Source: Phenylobacterium sp.
GTDB taxonomy: Bacteria > Pseudomonadota > Alphaproteobacteria > Caulobacterales > Caulobacteraceae
Length of the DNA stretch: 64,000 bases
Reading direction: 5' to 3'
Assembly: GCF_030680185.1 (NCBI RefSeq)
Contig: NZ_JAUXVZ010000011.1
Location: 1 to 64,000 of the forward strand
Shown here: positions 55,722-64,000 of the stretch, piece after piece
Position numbering within the stretch: position 1 is the first letter of the stretch
Layout of the letters: each line of letters opens with the position of its first letter
Position numbers and translations under genes: made by a program
The notes under the pieces: generated by a model
What the model was told of the DNA's origin: nothing
The model's input: only the letters and a program-made list of their open reading frames with translations
The model's database searches: none

Positions 55722-56354
55722 TCAGCTCAGGGTGGCGATCTCGCGCGTCAGATTGGCGCGGGCCTGGTCTTCGTAGCGCGCCCGATAGGCGGGATCTGGA
55801 TAGAGCGGCTGAGCCTCCAGGATGCGCCGGAGCACGCCGGCTCGCCCGGGCCGGAAGAAGGCGTCGGGAACATGGGCGTATTCCTGGCGGATCGCTGAGG
55901 CATAGGCGTCATAGGCCTCGGCCGAGCGCCCCAGCACGGCCAGGTCGATGGAGACCAGCAATGCGCCGTCGGGGTCGTCCTCGCCCACCTGATGGCCGGT
56001 GGTGAGTTCGATCAGGCGCGCGACCTCGGCGCAGGTCGAATCGGCTTCGCCCAGGGCGGCGAGGTCGTCTCGGGCCAGGGCGGCGCTGGCGGCTTCGTTG
56101 TCGCTGCGGGTCGGGTCGTAGATCACGTCGTGCCACCAGATGGCGTAGGCTAGGCGAAGTCTGCGCTCATCGGCCAGGCCTTCGACCCTGGCCAGTTCGC
56201 CCAGGCAATCGGCGATGTGGGTCATGTCGTGATAGCGGCGATGGGGCTCGCCATAGGCGGCGCGCAGGCGAGCCTTGGTCTCGCCGGCCAGCCCGTCGCC
56301 GGGGGAGGGCGGGCCTGAGTCCAGCCAGAAGGCGCAGGCCTGGGCGCGATCCAT
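55722..56354 (-). CDS. HD-superfamily metal-dependent hydrolase-like protein
   Basis: A 210-residue soluble protein. RRYHDMTHIADCL, AIWWHDVIYDPTRSDNEAASAAL and LIELTTGHQ give the conserved His/Asp metal ligands of the predicted HD-superfamily phosphohydrolases (YHxxxH, HD, DNE patterns). The substrate is unknown. The ATG at 56354 has a strong GGAGG upstream. It converges with the sensor kinase gene. Confidence 0.9.
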   Translation of the reverse strand: MDRAQACAFWLDSGPPSPGDGLAGETKARLRAAYGEPHRRYHDMTHIADCLGELARVEGLADERRLRLAYAIWWHDVIYDPTRSDNEAASAALARDDLAALGEADSTCAEVARLIELTTGHQVGEDDPDGALLVSIDLAVLGRSAEAYDAYASAIRQEYAHVPDAFFRPGRAGVLRRILEAQPLYPDPAYRARYEDQARANLTREIATLS

Positions 56355-56447
56355 GGAAACCTCCTTTGGCGACGCCAGCAGCGCCAGACTTTCACAGGCC
56401 GGCGGCGACGTCACGTCGCAGCTCTTCCTCAGGCTGGCGACCGGTAG

Positions 56448-56467
56448 GGTTAAGGGAAGCCTTAACC
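56448..56467. promoter_or_regulatory. Perfect inverted repeat GGTTAAGG-GAAG-CCTTAACC
   Basis: Two 8-base arms pair perfectly around GAAG, 51 bases upstream of the ATG at 56519. It contains two TTAA cores 8 bases apart, one more than the CtrA spacing of 7. A dimeric regulator or CtrA-like binding is possible. Confidence 0.45.
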
Positions 56468-56518
56468 GCGCCTGGGGCAGGGTCGCGCCTGCGCCGTCGG
56501 ATCGGTCGAGGAATTTAC

Positions 56519-57856
56519 ATGGGCGGACTGCCCGAACAGAAACTTGCGATCCTTCGCCAGATGGTCGAGTCCGCGCCTGACCGGGTGGTCGGCGACCTGC
56601 GCAGCGCCCTGTCCGGCGCCAGCGGGGATTCCGGCCTGGTGGACGTCCGGCTGCTGGTTGAGACCGAGGCCCGCGACCGTCAGCTGCGCAACGCCGTGCT
56701 GCATCCGATCGTCCCGCTCTGCGTCGGGGACGGCCGAACCGAACGCCTGACCTTTCCCGCCCGCGCCCTGGCGCTGGCCTGGCGCGCCCTTCGCGATCAG
56801 GCCACCCACGAGGTCGGCCGCGCCGCTGCGCTCTATGAGGAATTCCAGCCAGGCCAGAGTTCGCCGGAGCCGTACGATGTCCTGGCCCGTCGTGCGGCCA
56901 AGGGCCTCCGGGAGCGCAATCACCCCAAGTTCGCCGCCGCCGCCGACCTGGCCGAGGCTGCGCGCCCCGACGGCGCCCGCCTTCTGGCCGACTGTCTGGA
57001 CATGATCCCGATCCTGCGCACCGCCGTGGGGCGGCTGCCGGAATGGATCCAGCGGGTGACCGACGAGGACGCCGCCGTCGCCCGGATCGCCTACAAGGAT
57101 ACGGTCGCCATATCCGAGGACGCCGGCCCCCGGTTCTTCGAGATGCTGGGCGCCCATCTGCCCCAGCCCTGGATGGTGCTGCGGCTCATCTCGGCGATCA
57201 TGGATCGGCCGCCGGAGACCTATCTGGCGGGTTCGGAACTGGCGGACTTTGGCCTGCGCGTGCTGGATTCGATCGATGACGGCCTGGCCAAGGTCGAAGC
57301 CTTCGACACCAGCGGCGGCATGGCGGCGGTGCGCACGGCGGCGGCGGCCATCGACAGCGTCACGGCCCAGATCGCCGAGCTGGAAGGCAATGTGGAGCTG
57401 ACCCGCCAGGGACCGTGGGGCGGGCGGATCGCGCGCCAGAAGGCGACGCTGGCCCGCGTGGTCGAGGCCCGGCTGCGCGAAATCGACAAGGCCGTCCGTC
57501 GGGTTCTGCCCACGACGCAGATGCGGATCGGCCGCACCACCCGCGACGCCGCCCTGCTGACCCAGGCTCCCGACGCCGCCCATGTGCAGACGGCCAAGAC
57601 CCTGGTGGCCTTCGCCCAGGAAATCCGCGGCGCCGCCAACCACGGGGGCTTTGCGGCCGCCCGGACCAAGGTGATGGAGGCGCTGGAGGCTCACCTCGAC
57701 GCCTTCGCCGAAGACGCGCTGGATCACCTGAAACAGGGGGATGCGCCCGATCCCGCGATCGCCCGCGCCCTGCTGGCTGAGACGGCCGACCTGCTGGCGA
57801 TCGCCCGGGACCGGCAGTCGGCCGAGACCCTGCGGCGGCGTCTCGCCGCGGTCTGA
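56519..57856 (+). CDS. Conserved hypothetical protein
   Basis: A 445-residue soluble, largely helical protein (start MGGLPEQKLAILRQMVESAP). No catalytic motif or signal peptide was recognised. Coiled-coil-like segments occur in the second half (IAELEGNVELTRQGPWGGRIARQKATLARVVEARLREID). It is likely conserved in related Caulobacterales because codon use and helical phasing look well maintained, but this was not checked. A palindrome lies upstream. Confidence 0.78.
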   Translation: MGGLPEQKLAILRQMVESAPDRVVGDLRSALSGASGDSGLVDVRLLVETEARDRQLRNAVLHPIVPLCVGDGRTERLTFPARALALAWRALRDQATHEVGRAAALYEEFQPGQSSPEPYDVLARRAAKGLRERNHPKFAAAADLAEAARPDGARLLADCLDMIPILRTAVGRLPEWIQRVTDEDAAVARIAYKDTVAISEDAGPRFFEMLGAHLPQPWMVLRLISAIMDRPPETYLAGSELADFGLRVLDSIDDGLAKVEAFDTSGGMAAVRTAAAAIDSVTAQIAELEGNVELTRQGPWGGRIARQKATLARVVEARLREIDKAVRRVLPTTQMRIGRTTRDAALLTQAPDAAHVQTAKTLVAFAQEIRGAANHGGFAAARTKVMEALEAHLDAFAEDALDHLKQGDAPDPAIARALLAETADLLAIARDRQSAETLRRRLAAV

Positions 57857-57914
57857 CGCCGCGGTCGGCCTCTGCCCTCTCGCGCGCGCCAAGCCTTTGG
57901 TCTAAAGGGCGCGC

Positions 57915-59006
57915 ATGATCGTTTTCTGGATTGCGGTCGGGGTGATCTCGGCGGCTGTCGCGGGGCTCATCCTCCGTCGCGCCGCCCGGGCGGCCGCAGC
58001 GCCGCAGGGGGCCGATTCCACCCTGCCGCTCTATCGTCGGCAACTGGCCGAGATCGACGAACTGGCCGATCGGGGGCTCATCGCCGCCGATGAACGGCGC
58101 AGCGCCCACGCCGAAGCGGCGCGTCGCCTGCTGTCGGCCGCCGAGGCCGCGGAGGCCGGCTGGGCGCCAGGGCGGGATCGCCGCCGTGGTCTTGTCCTGC
58201 TGGCGGGCGCGGCGCCCCTGGCGGCTCTGGCCCTTTATCTCGTCATCGGCTCACCGGGCTACGGCGACCAGCCCCAGGCGCAGCGTCTGGCCCAGTGGCG
58301 CGCCATGCCGCCCACTCAGCTGGACGCGCCCCGGATGGCGGCCGTTCTGCGCGAGGTCACCAAGGAACGTCCTGGCGATCCCGAGCCCTACCGGTTTCTG
58401 TCCATCGCCGAGATGGCGTCGGGCGACGCCGCCGCCGCCGCCCGCGCCCTGCGCGAAGCGATCCGCCTGGCGCCGGAGCGGGCCGACCTCTGGGAGTCCC
58501 TGGGCGAGGCCCTGATGATGCAGGCCGAGGGCGAGGTCACCCCGCAGGCGGCCGCCGCCTTCCAACGGGCGCTGGAGCAGGACCCTAAGGCTGGCGCTGC
58601 GCGCTTCCACCTGGCCCGGGGCCAGATCGAGGCCGGCGAGGTCGAGGCGGGGCTGGCCCAATGGCGCGCCCTGCTGGCCGACCTGCCCGCCGACGATCCG
58701 CGACGCCCCGTCCTTCAGGCGGCGATCGCCGATGTGGCGCAGGGGCCCCGACCTCAAACTGCTCCCGAGACCGCCCCCCAGATCGGCGCGCCGGAGATCC
58801 AGGCCATGGTGGACGGCCTGGCTGCGCGCCTGGCTGCGGAGCCTGACGATCCCGAGGGCTGGGTGCGGCTGGTGCGATCCTACGCCGTGCTCGGCGACGC
58901 CGCCTCGCGGGATTCCGCCCTGGCGGTGGCCCGCGCCCGCTACGCCGGCGATCCCCAGATCCTGTCCCAACTCGCCCAGGCGGCGGCTACGGAGCCCATG
59001 CGATGA
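57915..59006 (+). CDS. ccmI: CcmI (CycH) cytochrome c maturation protein
   Basis: A 363-residue protein with two N-terminal membrane helices (about 2-20 and 95-115) joined by LPLYRRQLAEIDELADRGLI, the CcmI signature. A TPR-rich periplasmic part follows (GDPEPYRFLSIAEMASGDAAAAARALREAI and later repeats). It delivers apocytochrome c to the heme-ligation complex. It overlaps ccmE by 4 bases. Confidence 0.95.
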   Translation: MIVFWIAVGVISAAVAGLILRRAARAAAAPQGADSTLPLYRRQLAEIDELADRGLIAADERRSAHAEAARRLLSAAEAAEAGWAPGRDRRRGLVLLAGAAPLAALALYLVIGSPGYGDQPQAQRLAQWRAMPPTQLDAPRMAAVLREVTKERPGDPEPYRFLSIAEMASGDAAAAARALREAIRLAPERADLWESLGEALMMQAEGEVTPQAAAAFQRALEQDPKAGAARFHLARGQIEAGEVEAGLAQWRALLADLPADDPRRPVLQAAIADVAQGPRPQTAPETAPQIGAPEIQAMVDGLAARLAAEPDDPEGWVRLVRSYAVLGDAASRDSALAVARARYAGDPQILSQLAQAAATEPMR

Positions 59007-59524
59007 CTGGTTGGCTGCCGAAATCCCGCAAGGCGCGTCGCCGGCTGGTGGTGCTGTCGGCCGTGGCGCCGGTCCTGGCCCTGGCGGTCGGCCTGACACT
59101 GTGGGGCCTCTCGGACTCCATCTCCTATTTCTACACCCCGGCCCAGGCGGCGGAGACGCAGCCGGAGCCCGGACGCACCATCCAGCTGGGCGGCCTGGTG
59201 GCCGGCGGCAGCGTGGTCAAGCATCCCGATGGGCGACTGGAGTTCGTGGTCGCCGACCAGATCGCCATGACGCCGGTCACCTTCAAGGGCGACCCGCCGG
59301 ACCTGTTCCGCGAGGGGCAGGGGGTGGTGGCCACCGGCGCCTTCCGCGAGGACGGCGTGTTCGAGGCCCGGCGCCTGCTGGCCAAGCACGACGAGACCTA
59401 CATGCCCCGCGATCTTCAGAACGCCCTGAAGGAACAGGGCGAATGGCGCGGCGACGGCGCGCCCAGAGTTCCGGACGCCGCTGACCCAGCCGCAGCGCCC
59501 TATGGCGGGGCCGGCGGCCAATGA
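59003..59524 (+). CDS. ccmE: CcmE heme chaperone
   Basis: A 173-residue membrane-anchored OB-fold protein. One N-terminal helix (about 15-36), IRLGGLV-like strand start (IQLGGLVAGGSVV) and the covalent heme-binding H129 with Y133 in LAKHDETY are visible. It carries heme to CcmF in the periplasm. The C-terminal tail is extended and Ala/Gly-rich. Overlaps by ATGA with ccmI and ccmF. Confidence 0.97.
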   Translation: MTGWLPKSRKARRRLVVLSAVAPVLALAVGLTLWGLSDSISYFYTPAQAAETQPEPGRTIQLGGLVAGGSVVKHPDGRLEFVVADQIAMTPVTFKGDPPDLFREGQGVVATGAFREDGVFEARRLLAKHDETYMPRDLQNALKEQGEWRGDGAPRVPDAADPAAAPYGGAGGQ

Positions 59525-61542
59525 TCGTCGAGATTGGCGCCTTCGCCCTCGTCCTGTCCCTGGTGCTGTCGCTGCTGCAGGCCGGCGCGTCCACGGCTGC
59601 CCGTCTGCGTCGCGCCCCGGTGCTGGCGGCGATCGGCGAGGGGGCCGCCATCGGCGCCTTCGGGGCCTTGGCGGTATCCTTCGCCACCCTGATCTACGCC
59701 TTTGTGGTCTCGGATTTCAGCGTCGCCAACGTGGCGGCCAACTCTCACAGCGCCAAGCCGATGCTGTACAAGGTGGGCGGCGCCTGGGGCAGCCATGAGG
59801 GCTCGATGCTCATGTGGTGCCTGGCCCTGACCGGCTTCGGCGCTCTCCTGGCCGGCTATGGGAGAGGCCTGTCGGCAGGGCTCAAGAGCGTCGCGGTGGC
59901 GACGCAAGGCGCCATCGGCGCGATCTTCCTGGCCTATACGGTGTTCGCCTCGAACCCGTTCTGGCGGCTGATCGATCCGCCGGTGGAGGGCCGCTCTCTG
60001 AACCCGCTGTTGCAGGACCCGGCCCTGATCCTGCATCCGCCCTTCCTCTATGCTGGCTATGTGGGCCTGTCGGTGGTGTTCTCCCTGGCGATCGCCGCCC
60101 TGGTCGAAGGCCGTGCCGACGCCGCCTGGGCCCGCTGGGTGCGGCCCTGGACCCTGGCGGCCTGGAGCGCGCTGACGGTCGGCATCACGCTGGGCGCGTT
60201 CTGGGCCTATTACGAACTGGGCTGGGGCGGCTGGTGGTTCTGGGACCCGGTGGAGAACGCCAGCTTCATGCCCTGGCTGATCGCCACGGCCCTCTTGCAC
60301 TCGGCGGTGGTGACCGAGCGCCGCGGCGCCTTGCCGGGCTGGACCATCTTCCTGGCGCTCGGCGGTTTCACCTTCTCGATGCTGGGGGCCTTCCTGGTGC
60401 GTTCAGGCGTGCTCACCTCGGTGCACGCCTTCGCCGTCGACCCCACCCGCGGGGTGCTGCTGCTCACCATCCTGGGGGTCACGGCGGGCCTGGGCTTTGC
60501 GCTGTTCGCCTGGCGGGCGCCGGCCATGGCCCGGGGCGGCCTTTTCGCGCCGATCAGCCGAGAGAGCGCGCTCGTCCTCAACAACATCCTGCTGGCGGCG
60601 GCCACGGCCACCGTCCTGCTGGGCACCCTCTATCCCCTGATCCGCGAGGCCATCGCCGGCGAGGCGATCTCGGTGGGGCCGCCCTATTTCAATCTCACCT
60701 TCACGCCGCTGATGTTCATCCTGCTGCTGCTGGTCCCGGCCGGTCCGCTGCTGGCCTGGAAGCGGGCCGACGCCGGGGCGGTGGCCCAACGGCTGTGGCT
60801 CGCCGCCATCCTCGCCGTTCTCGTCGGCGCGGTCACACTGGCCTTCGTCGCCCCGCGCAGCCTGTTTGGCGCCGCGGGGCTGGCCCTGGGGGCCTGGCTC
60901 ATGCTCGGATCCCTGGTCGAGGTGGCTGAGCGCATCCGGCTGTTCCGGGCGCCCGGATCAGAAAGCCTGCGTCGACTGCGCGGCCTGCCGCGGGGCGCCT
61001 GGGGCATGACGCTCGCCCATGCGGGCCTGGGCGTCTTCGTCCTGGGCGCGGTCTTCGAGACCACCTGGAAGGACGAGACCGCCGAGGTGTTGTCCCTGGG
61101 TCAGCGTCTGGACGTCGGCGGCTATGTCCTGACCCTTGAAGACGTCAGGCCGGTCCAGGGGCCGAACTATGAGGCCGAGCGCGGCGTGCTGCGGGCTGTG
61201 GCCCCCAATGGAACCCTGGCCTGCACGGCGACGCCGGAGCGCAGACTCTATCCCGCCGGCGGTCAGACCACGTCGGAGGTCGCCATCTGCACCCGGGGCC
61301 TCAGCCATCTCTATGTGGTCCTGGGCGAGCGGCGCCAGGGGGTCGAGGGCCAGGCCGCCTGGCTGGTTTCGGGCTACTGGAATCCCTGGGCCCTGCTGAT
61401 CTTCCTGGGGCCTGGCCTCATGGCCCTTGGCGGGGTGGTCTCGTTGTCCGATCGCCGCCTTCGCCTGGCGGCCGGCCGGAGCGCCGCGCCCGCCAAGGTC
61501 CAGCCGGTCCCTGAACCGGTCTCGGCGGGCGGTGAAGCATGA
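59521..61542 (+). CDS. ccmF: CcmF heme lyase subunit
   Basis: A 673-residue polytopic membrane protein with about 15 helices. The tryptophan-rich heme-handling motif WGGWWFWDPVENASFMPW and conserved periplasmic His residues (for example near LHPPFLYAGY and GVLTSVHAFAVDP) are visible. It attaches heme to apocytochrome c with CcmH and CcmI. Full length; coupled to both neighbours by 4-base overlaps. Confidence 0.97.
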   Translation: MIVEIGAFALVLSLVLSLLQAGASTAARLRRAPVLAAIGEGAAIGAFGALAVSFATLIYAFVVSDFSVANVAANSHSAKPMLYKVGGAWGSHEGSMLMWCLALTGFGALLAGYGRGLSAGLKSVAVATQGAIGAIFLAYTVFASNPFWRLIDPPVEGRSLNPLLQDPALILHPPFLYAGYVGLSVVFSLAIAALVEGRADAAWARWVRPWTLAAWSALTVGITLGAFWAYYELGWGGWWFWDPVENASFMPWLIATALLHSAVVTERRGALPGWTIFLALGGFTFSMLGAFLVRSGVLTSVHAFAVDPTRGVLLLTILGVTAGLGFALFAWRAPAMARGGLFAPISRESALVLNNILLAAATATVLLGTLYPLIREAIAGEAISVGPPYFNLTFTPLMFILLLLVPAGPLLAWKRADAGAVAQRLWLAAILAVLVGAVTLAFVAPRSLFGAAGLALGAWLMLGSLVEVAERIRLFRAPGSESLRRLRGLPRGAWGMTLAHAGLGVFVLGAVFETTWKDETAEVLSLGQRLDVGGYVLTLEDVRPVQGPNYEAERGVLRAVAPNGTLACTATPERRLYPAGGQTTSEVAICTRGLSHLYVVLGERRQGVEGQAAWLVSGYWNPWALLIFLGPGLMALGGVVSLSDRRLRLAAGRSAAPAKVQPVPEPVSAGGEA

Positions 61543-61997
61543 GGACGCTCGCCCGCCTGCTGGCGGCGGCCTGCGCCGTGCTCTGCATGGCCGCAGCCTC
61601 CGACCCCGCCGAACGTTTGCCCGATCCGGCGCAGGAGGCCCGGGCGCGCGCCCTGTTCCAGGAGGTCCGCTGCCTCGTCTGCCAGAACGAATCGATCGAC
61701 GATTCCGACGCCGAGCTGGCCGCCGACCTGCGGGCCATCGTCCGCCAGGAGGTGGACGCGGGGCGGAGCGACGCCGATGTGCGACGCTTCCTGACCGACC
61801 GCTACGGCGAGTATGTGCTGCTCAAGCCGCAGTTCACCTGGGCCAATGCGGCGCTGTGGTTTGCGCCATTTCTGATCGTTCTGGGCGGCGCCGTCCTCTT
61901 GGTGGGGCGATGGCGCAACCGACCGGTCGAGGGCGAGTTAAGCCAGGCTGAGTCCGACGCCCTGGCCCGCCTCGCCAGGGATGACGGTCAAGTTTAG
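61539..61997 (+). CDS. ccmH: CcmH (CycL) thioredoxin-like maturation protein
   Basis: A 152-residue protein with a signal-like helix (about 4-20), the redox motif C45-LV-C48 in RCLVCQNESIDDSDAELAADLR and a C-terminal membrane helix (about 105-122). It reduces or holds apocytochrome c cysteines. This is the short alphaproteobacterial CcmH without the fused CcmI part, which is separate here. It ends the ccm operon; the ccmIEFH order equals cycHJKL. Confidence 0.97.
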   Translation: MRTLARLLAAACAVLCMAAASDPAERLPDPAQEARARALFQEVRCLVCQNESIDDSDAELAADLRAIVRQEVDAGRSDADVRRFLTDRYGEYVLLKPQFTWANAALWFAPFLIVLGGAVLLVGRWRNRPVEGELSQAESDALARLARDDGQV

Positions 61998-62136
61998 GCC
62001 GCAAGAGCGCCCTCAAGCGGCGCCAAGCCTGACCTAAAGTTAAGTTGAGGGCGGTTGCGCTCTCGTGCATCGAGCCTAGCTTGAGGACGGCGGGCATGTG
62101 CTATGACCCCAAGAGCTCGCAAGGAACTGAATCCCT

Positions 62137-63687
62137 ATGACCTCTAAGAAGACCGGATATCTTCTCGGCGCCGTGGCCGGCGTCGCCGTGGCTGCCGGCG
62201 CCCTGGCCGCCACAGACATGCGCCTGCCGACGGCCGAACGGTCGTCGCCGAGCATGCCGCTCATTCGTACCTCGACAGCTCCGGTCTTTGCGCCGCCTCC
62301 GGGCGCGCCCCTGTCCTTCGCCGACATCTTCGAACAGGTCTCGCCGGCGGTGGTCTCGGTGAACGTCACCTCGCGCGCCAGCACCAGCGCCCTGCGCCAG
62401 ATCCCCGGCTTCGAGGGCCTGCCCTTCGGCATCATCCCCCGCGGCCCTGGCGGCCCGGGCCAGGAGGACGGCGAGGAAGAACCGCAGGGTCCGACGCGGA
62501 TGTCGGCCGGCTCGGGCTTCTTCATCTCGGCCGATGGCTACATCGTCACCAACAACCACGTCGTCGAGAACGCCGAGGAGATCAAGGTCGTCCTGAGGGA
62601 TGAGCGCGAGCTGGTCGCCGAGATCGTCGGCCGCGACGAGGCCACCGACCTGGCGGTGCTCAAGGTCAAGGGCGCCAACTTCCCCTATGTGAGCTTCGAG
62701 AACAACGCCGAGCCGCGGGTGGGCGACTGGGTTATCGCCGTCGGCAATCCCTTCGGCCTGACCGCGACGGCCACATCGGGCATCGTCTCGGCCTTTGGCC
62801 GCGACATCGGCGAGACCTTCGTCGACTTCATCCAGATCGACGCGCCGATCAACCAGGGCAATTCCGGCGGCCCGACCTTCGACATCTATGGCCGGGTGAT
62901 CGGCGTCAACACCGCCATCTTCTCGCCGTCCGGCGGCTCGGTGGGCATCGGCTTCGCTATTCCCGCGGCCACCGCCGACACCATCACCAAGCAACTGATC
63001 GCCAGCGGCAGCGTGACCCGTGGCTATATCGGCGCGACCATTCAGAACTACACCCGCGAAATGGCCGAGGCCCAGGGCCTGGGCGACCAGCGCGGGGCCA
63101 TCGTGTCCGACACCGTGCCTGGCGGCCCGTCGGCCCGCGCCGGGCTTCAGGCCGGCGACGTGGTCATTTCGGTCAACGGCGTGGGGGTGAAGACCTCGTC
63201 GGAACTGACCCGCGAAGTGGCCAAGGCCACCGCCGGGGACACCCTGCGGCTGGAAATCATTCGGGGCGGCGACCGCCGCACCATCCAGGTCCGCTCCGGC
63301 GTGCGTCCCAATGAGCGCGAGTTGGCGGCCAACGACAACAGCGGCGGCCCCACGGCTCCCCGCGGCCAGACCCCCGCCCAACCGACCTATCCCGAGGTGC
63401 TGGGCATGAGCCTGGCGCCCATCGACGAGGCGGCCCGGCGGACCTTCAGCCTTCCCGCCGAGGTTCGCGGTGTGGTCGTCGCAGCCCTGACGCCGAACTC
63501 TGACGCGGCCCGCAAGGGCCTGCGCCGGGGCGATGTGATCGTCCGGGCCAACAACCGCGCGGTCACCGCGGCCGGCGATCTCTCGGCCGAGGTCGAGGCC
63601 GCCCGCACCGCCGGCCGTCCCAGCGTGCTGATCGGCGTCAACCGCGACGGTCGCACCCTCTTCCTTCCCCTGGATATCGGGCGCTAG
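62137..63687 (+). CDS. degP: DegP/HtrA-family periplasmic serine protease
   Basis: A 516-residue Do-like protease with an N-terminal signal or anchor (about 6-26). The catalytic triad is H141 in TNNHVV, D171 in ATDLAVL and S243 in QGNSGGP. Two PDZ domains follow (about 295-385 and 415-512, with GYIGATIQ and RRGDVIVRANNRAV). It degrades misfolded envelope proteins. An OmpR-type regulator gene follows 27 bases later. Confidence 0.95.
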   Translation: MTSKKTGYLLGAVAGVAVAAGALAATDMRLPTAERSSPSMPLIRTSTAPVFAPPPGAPLSFADIFEQVSPAVVSVNVTSRASTSALRQIPGFEGLPFGIIPRGPGGPGQEDGEEEPQGPTRMSAGSGFFISADGYIVTNNHVVENAEEIKVVLRDERELVAEIVGRDEATDLAVLKVKGANFPYVSFENNAEPRVGDWVIAVGNPFGLTATATSGIVSAFGRDIGETFVDFIQIDAPINQGNSGGPTFDIYGRVIGVNTAIFSPSGGSVGIGFAIPAATADTITKQLIASGSVTRGYIGATIQNYTREMAEAQGLGDQRGAIVSDTVPGGPSARAGLQAGDVVISVNGVGVKTSSELTREVAKATAGDTLRLEIIRGGDRRTIQVRSGVRPNERELAANDNSGGPTAPRGQTPAQPTYPEVLGMSLAPIDEAARRTFSLPAEVRGVVVAALTPNSDAARKGLRRGDVIVRANNRAVTAAGDLSAEVEAARTAGRPSVLIGVNRDGRTLFLPLDIGR

Positions 63688-63714
63688 TCTCCGATTCGTT
63701 CAGAGGGGCGGGCC

Positions 63715-64000
63715 ATGCGGATACTGATCGTCGAGGATGACCTGGAGGCCGCCGCCGTCATGGTGCGCGGCCTGACCGAAAGCGGCCATGACTGCGCCTC
63801 GGCGCCCGATGGCGTGGCGGGCCTCGATCAGGCGCGGGCCGGCGAGTTCGACGTGATGATCGTCGATCGCATGATGCCCAGGATGGACGGGGTCACTCTG
63901 GTGGAGACCCTCCGGCGGGAGGGGGACCAGACCCCGGTCCTCTTTCTGTCGGCGCTGGGCGAGATCAACGACAGGGTCGACGGTCTGAAGGCCGGCGGCG
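63715..64000 (+). CDS. Response regulator, N-terminal part (cut by window edge)
   Basis: The first 95 codons of an OmpR-type receiver: MRILIVEDDLEAAAVMVRGL, then phospho-acceptor D51 in VMIVDRMMPRMDG and LFLSALGEINDRVDGLKAGG. The rest lies outside the window. It follows degP in the same direction, and envelope-stress regulators are often beside htrA genes, so a sensor kinase is expected next. Confidence 0.93.
   Translation, partial: MRILIVEDDLEAAAVMVRGLTESGHDCASAPDGVAGLDQARAGEFDVMIVDRMMPRMDGVTLVETLRREGDQTPVLFLSALGEINDRVDGLKAGG

Overview
The window looks like a piece of a high-GC alphaproteobacterial chromosome, most likely from the order Caulobacterales (Caulobacter/Phenylobacterium type). 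The reasons are the general gene style, a DivJ-like cell-cycle kinase, a MucR/Ros regulator, two DUF2336 proteins, a PAS_5 protein, DUF1491, a perfect CtrA-type TTAA-N7-TTAA site and a ccmIEFH cytochrome c maturation operon. Genes are dense and many neighbours overlap by 4 bases (ATGA), which implies translational coupling. No rRNA, CRISPR array or complete insertion sequence was seen.

Region 1 (1-10.4 kb) is the accessory part. An intact tRNA-Gln gene (1448-1521) is followed by the 3' remnant of a tyrosine recombinase and then a complete potassium-scavenging kdp operon. A second copy of the 3' part of the tRNA lies at 10320-10357, with 30 bases identical in a row. The simplest reading is an ~8.9 kb island integrated in tRNA-Gln whose only intact cargo is kdp. 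Read from 10085 leftwards, the operon is a 27-aa membrane peptide, kdpF, kdpA, kdpB, two tiny membrane-peptide genes of 46 and 60 codons, kdpC, kdpD and kdpE. Three of these small genes are not classical kdp genes.

Region 2 (10.4-24.4 kb) is mostly housekeeping. It holds a periplasmic cyclophilin, an ArsR-SRPBCC-membrane-DUF1801 cassette, ilvD with a divergent LysR regulator, a GNAT acetyltransferase coupled to oligopeptidase B, a trypsin-like protease, a MaoC/acyl-CoA synthetase/enoyl-CoA hydratase lipid group and a DUF2336 protein. Region 3 (24.4-36.8 kb) holds mucR, a PAS_5 protein, sufE, a divergent pair of histidine kinases (one DivJ-like), an APH-like kinase and a translation operon (prfC, an RsmC-like methyltransferase, an RsuA-like pseudouridine synthase). 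It ends with a repeat-rich helical protein behind a CtrA-type site.

Region 4 (36.8-49.3 kb) holds a periplasmic protein built of three TonB C-terminal-like repeats, a second DUF2336 protein, an NMT1/THI5-type ABC importer, a MASE1 hybrid kinase, an ABC-F ATPase and a three-gene signalling operon (methanogen-output-domain protein, HisKA_2 kinase, single-domain receiver). A ~500-base gap at 44525-45028 carries promoter-like and DnaA-box-like motifs. Region 5 (49.3-64 kb) holds a class A penicillin-binding protein, a YcgN-type Cys-cluster protein, a DnaJ-family chaperone, a PepSY-regulator-kinase cassette, an HD-like hydrolase, a conserved unknown protein, ccmI-ccmE-ccmF-ccmH, a DegP/HtrA protease and the start of a response regulator cut by the window edge.
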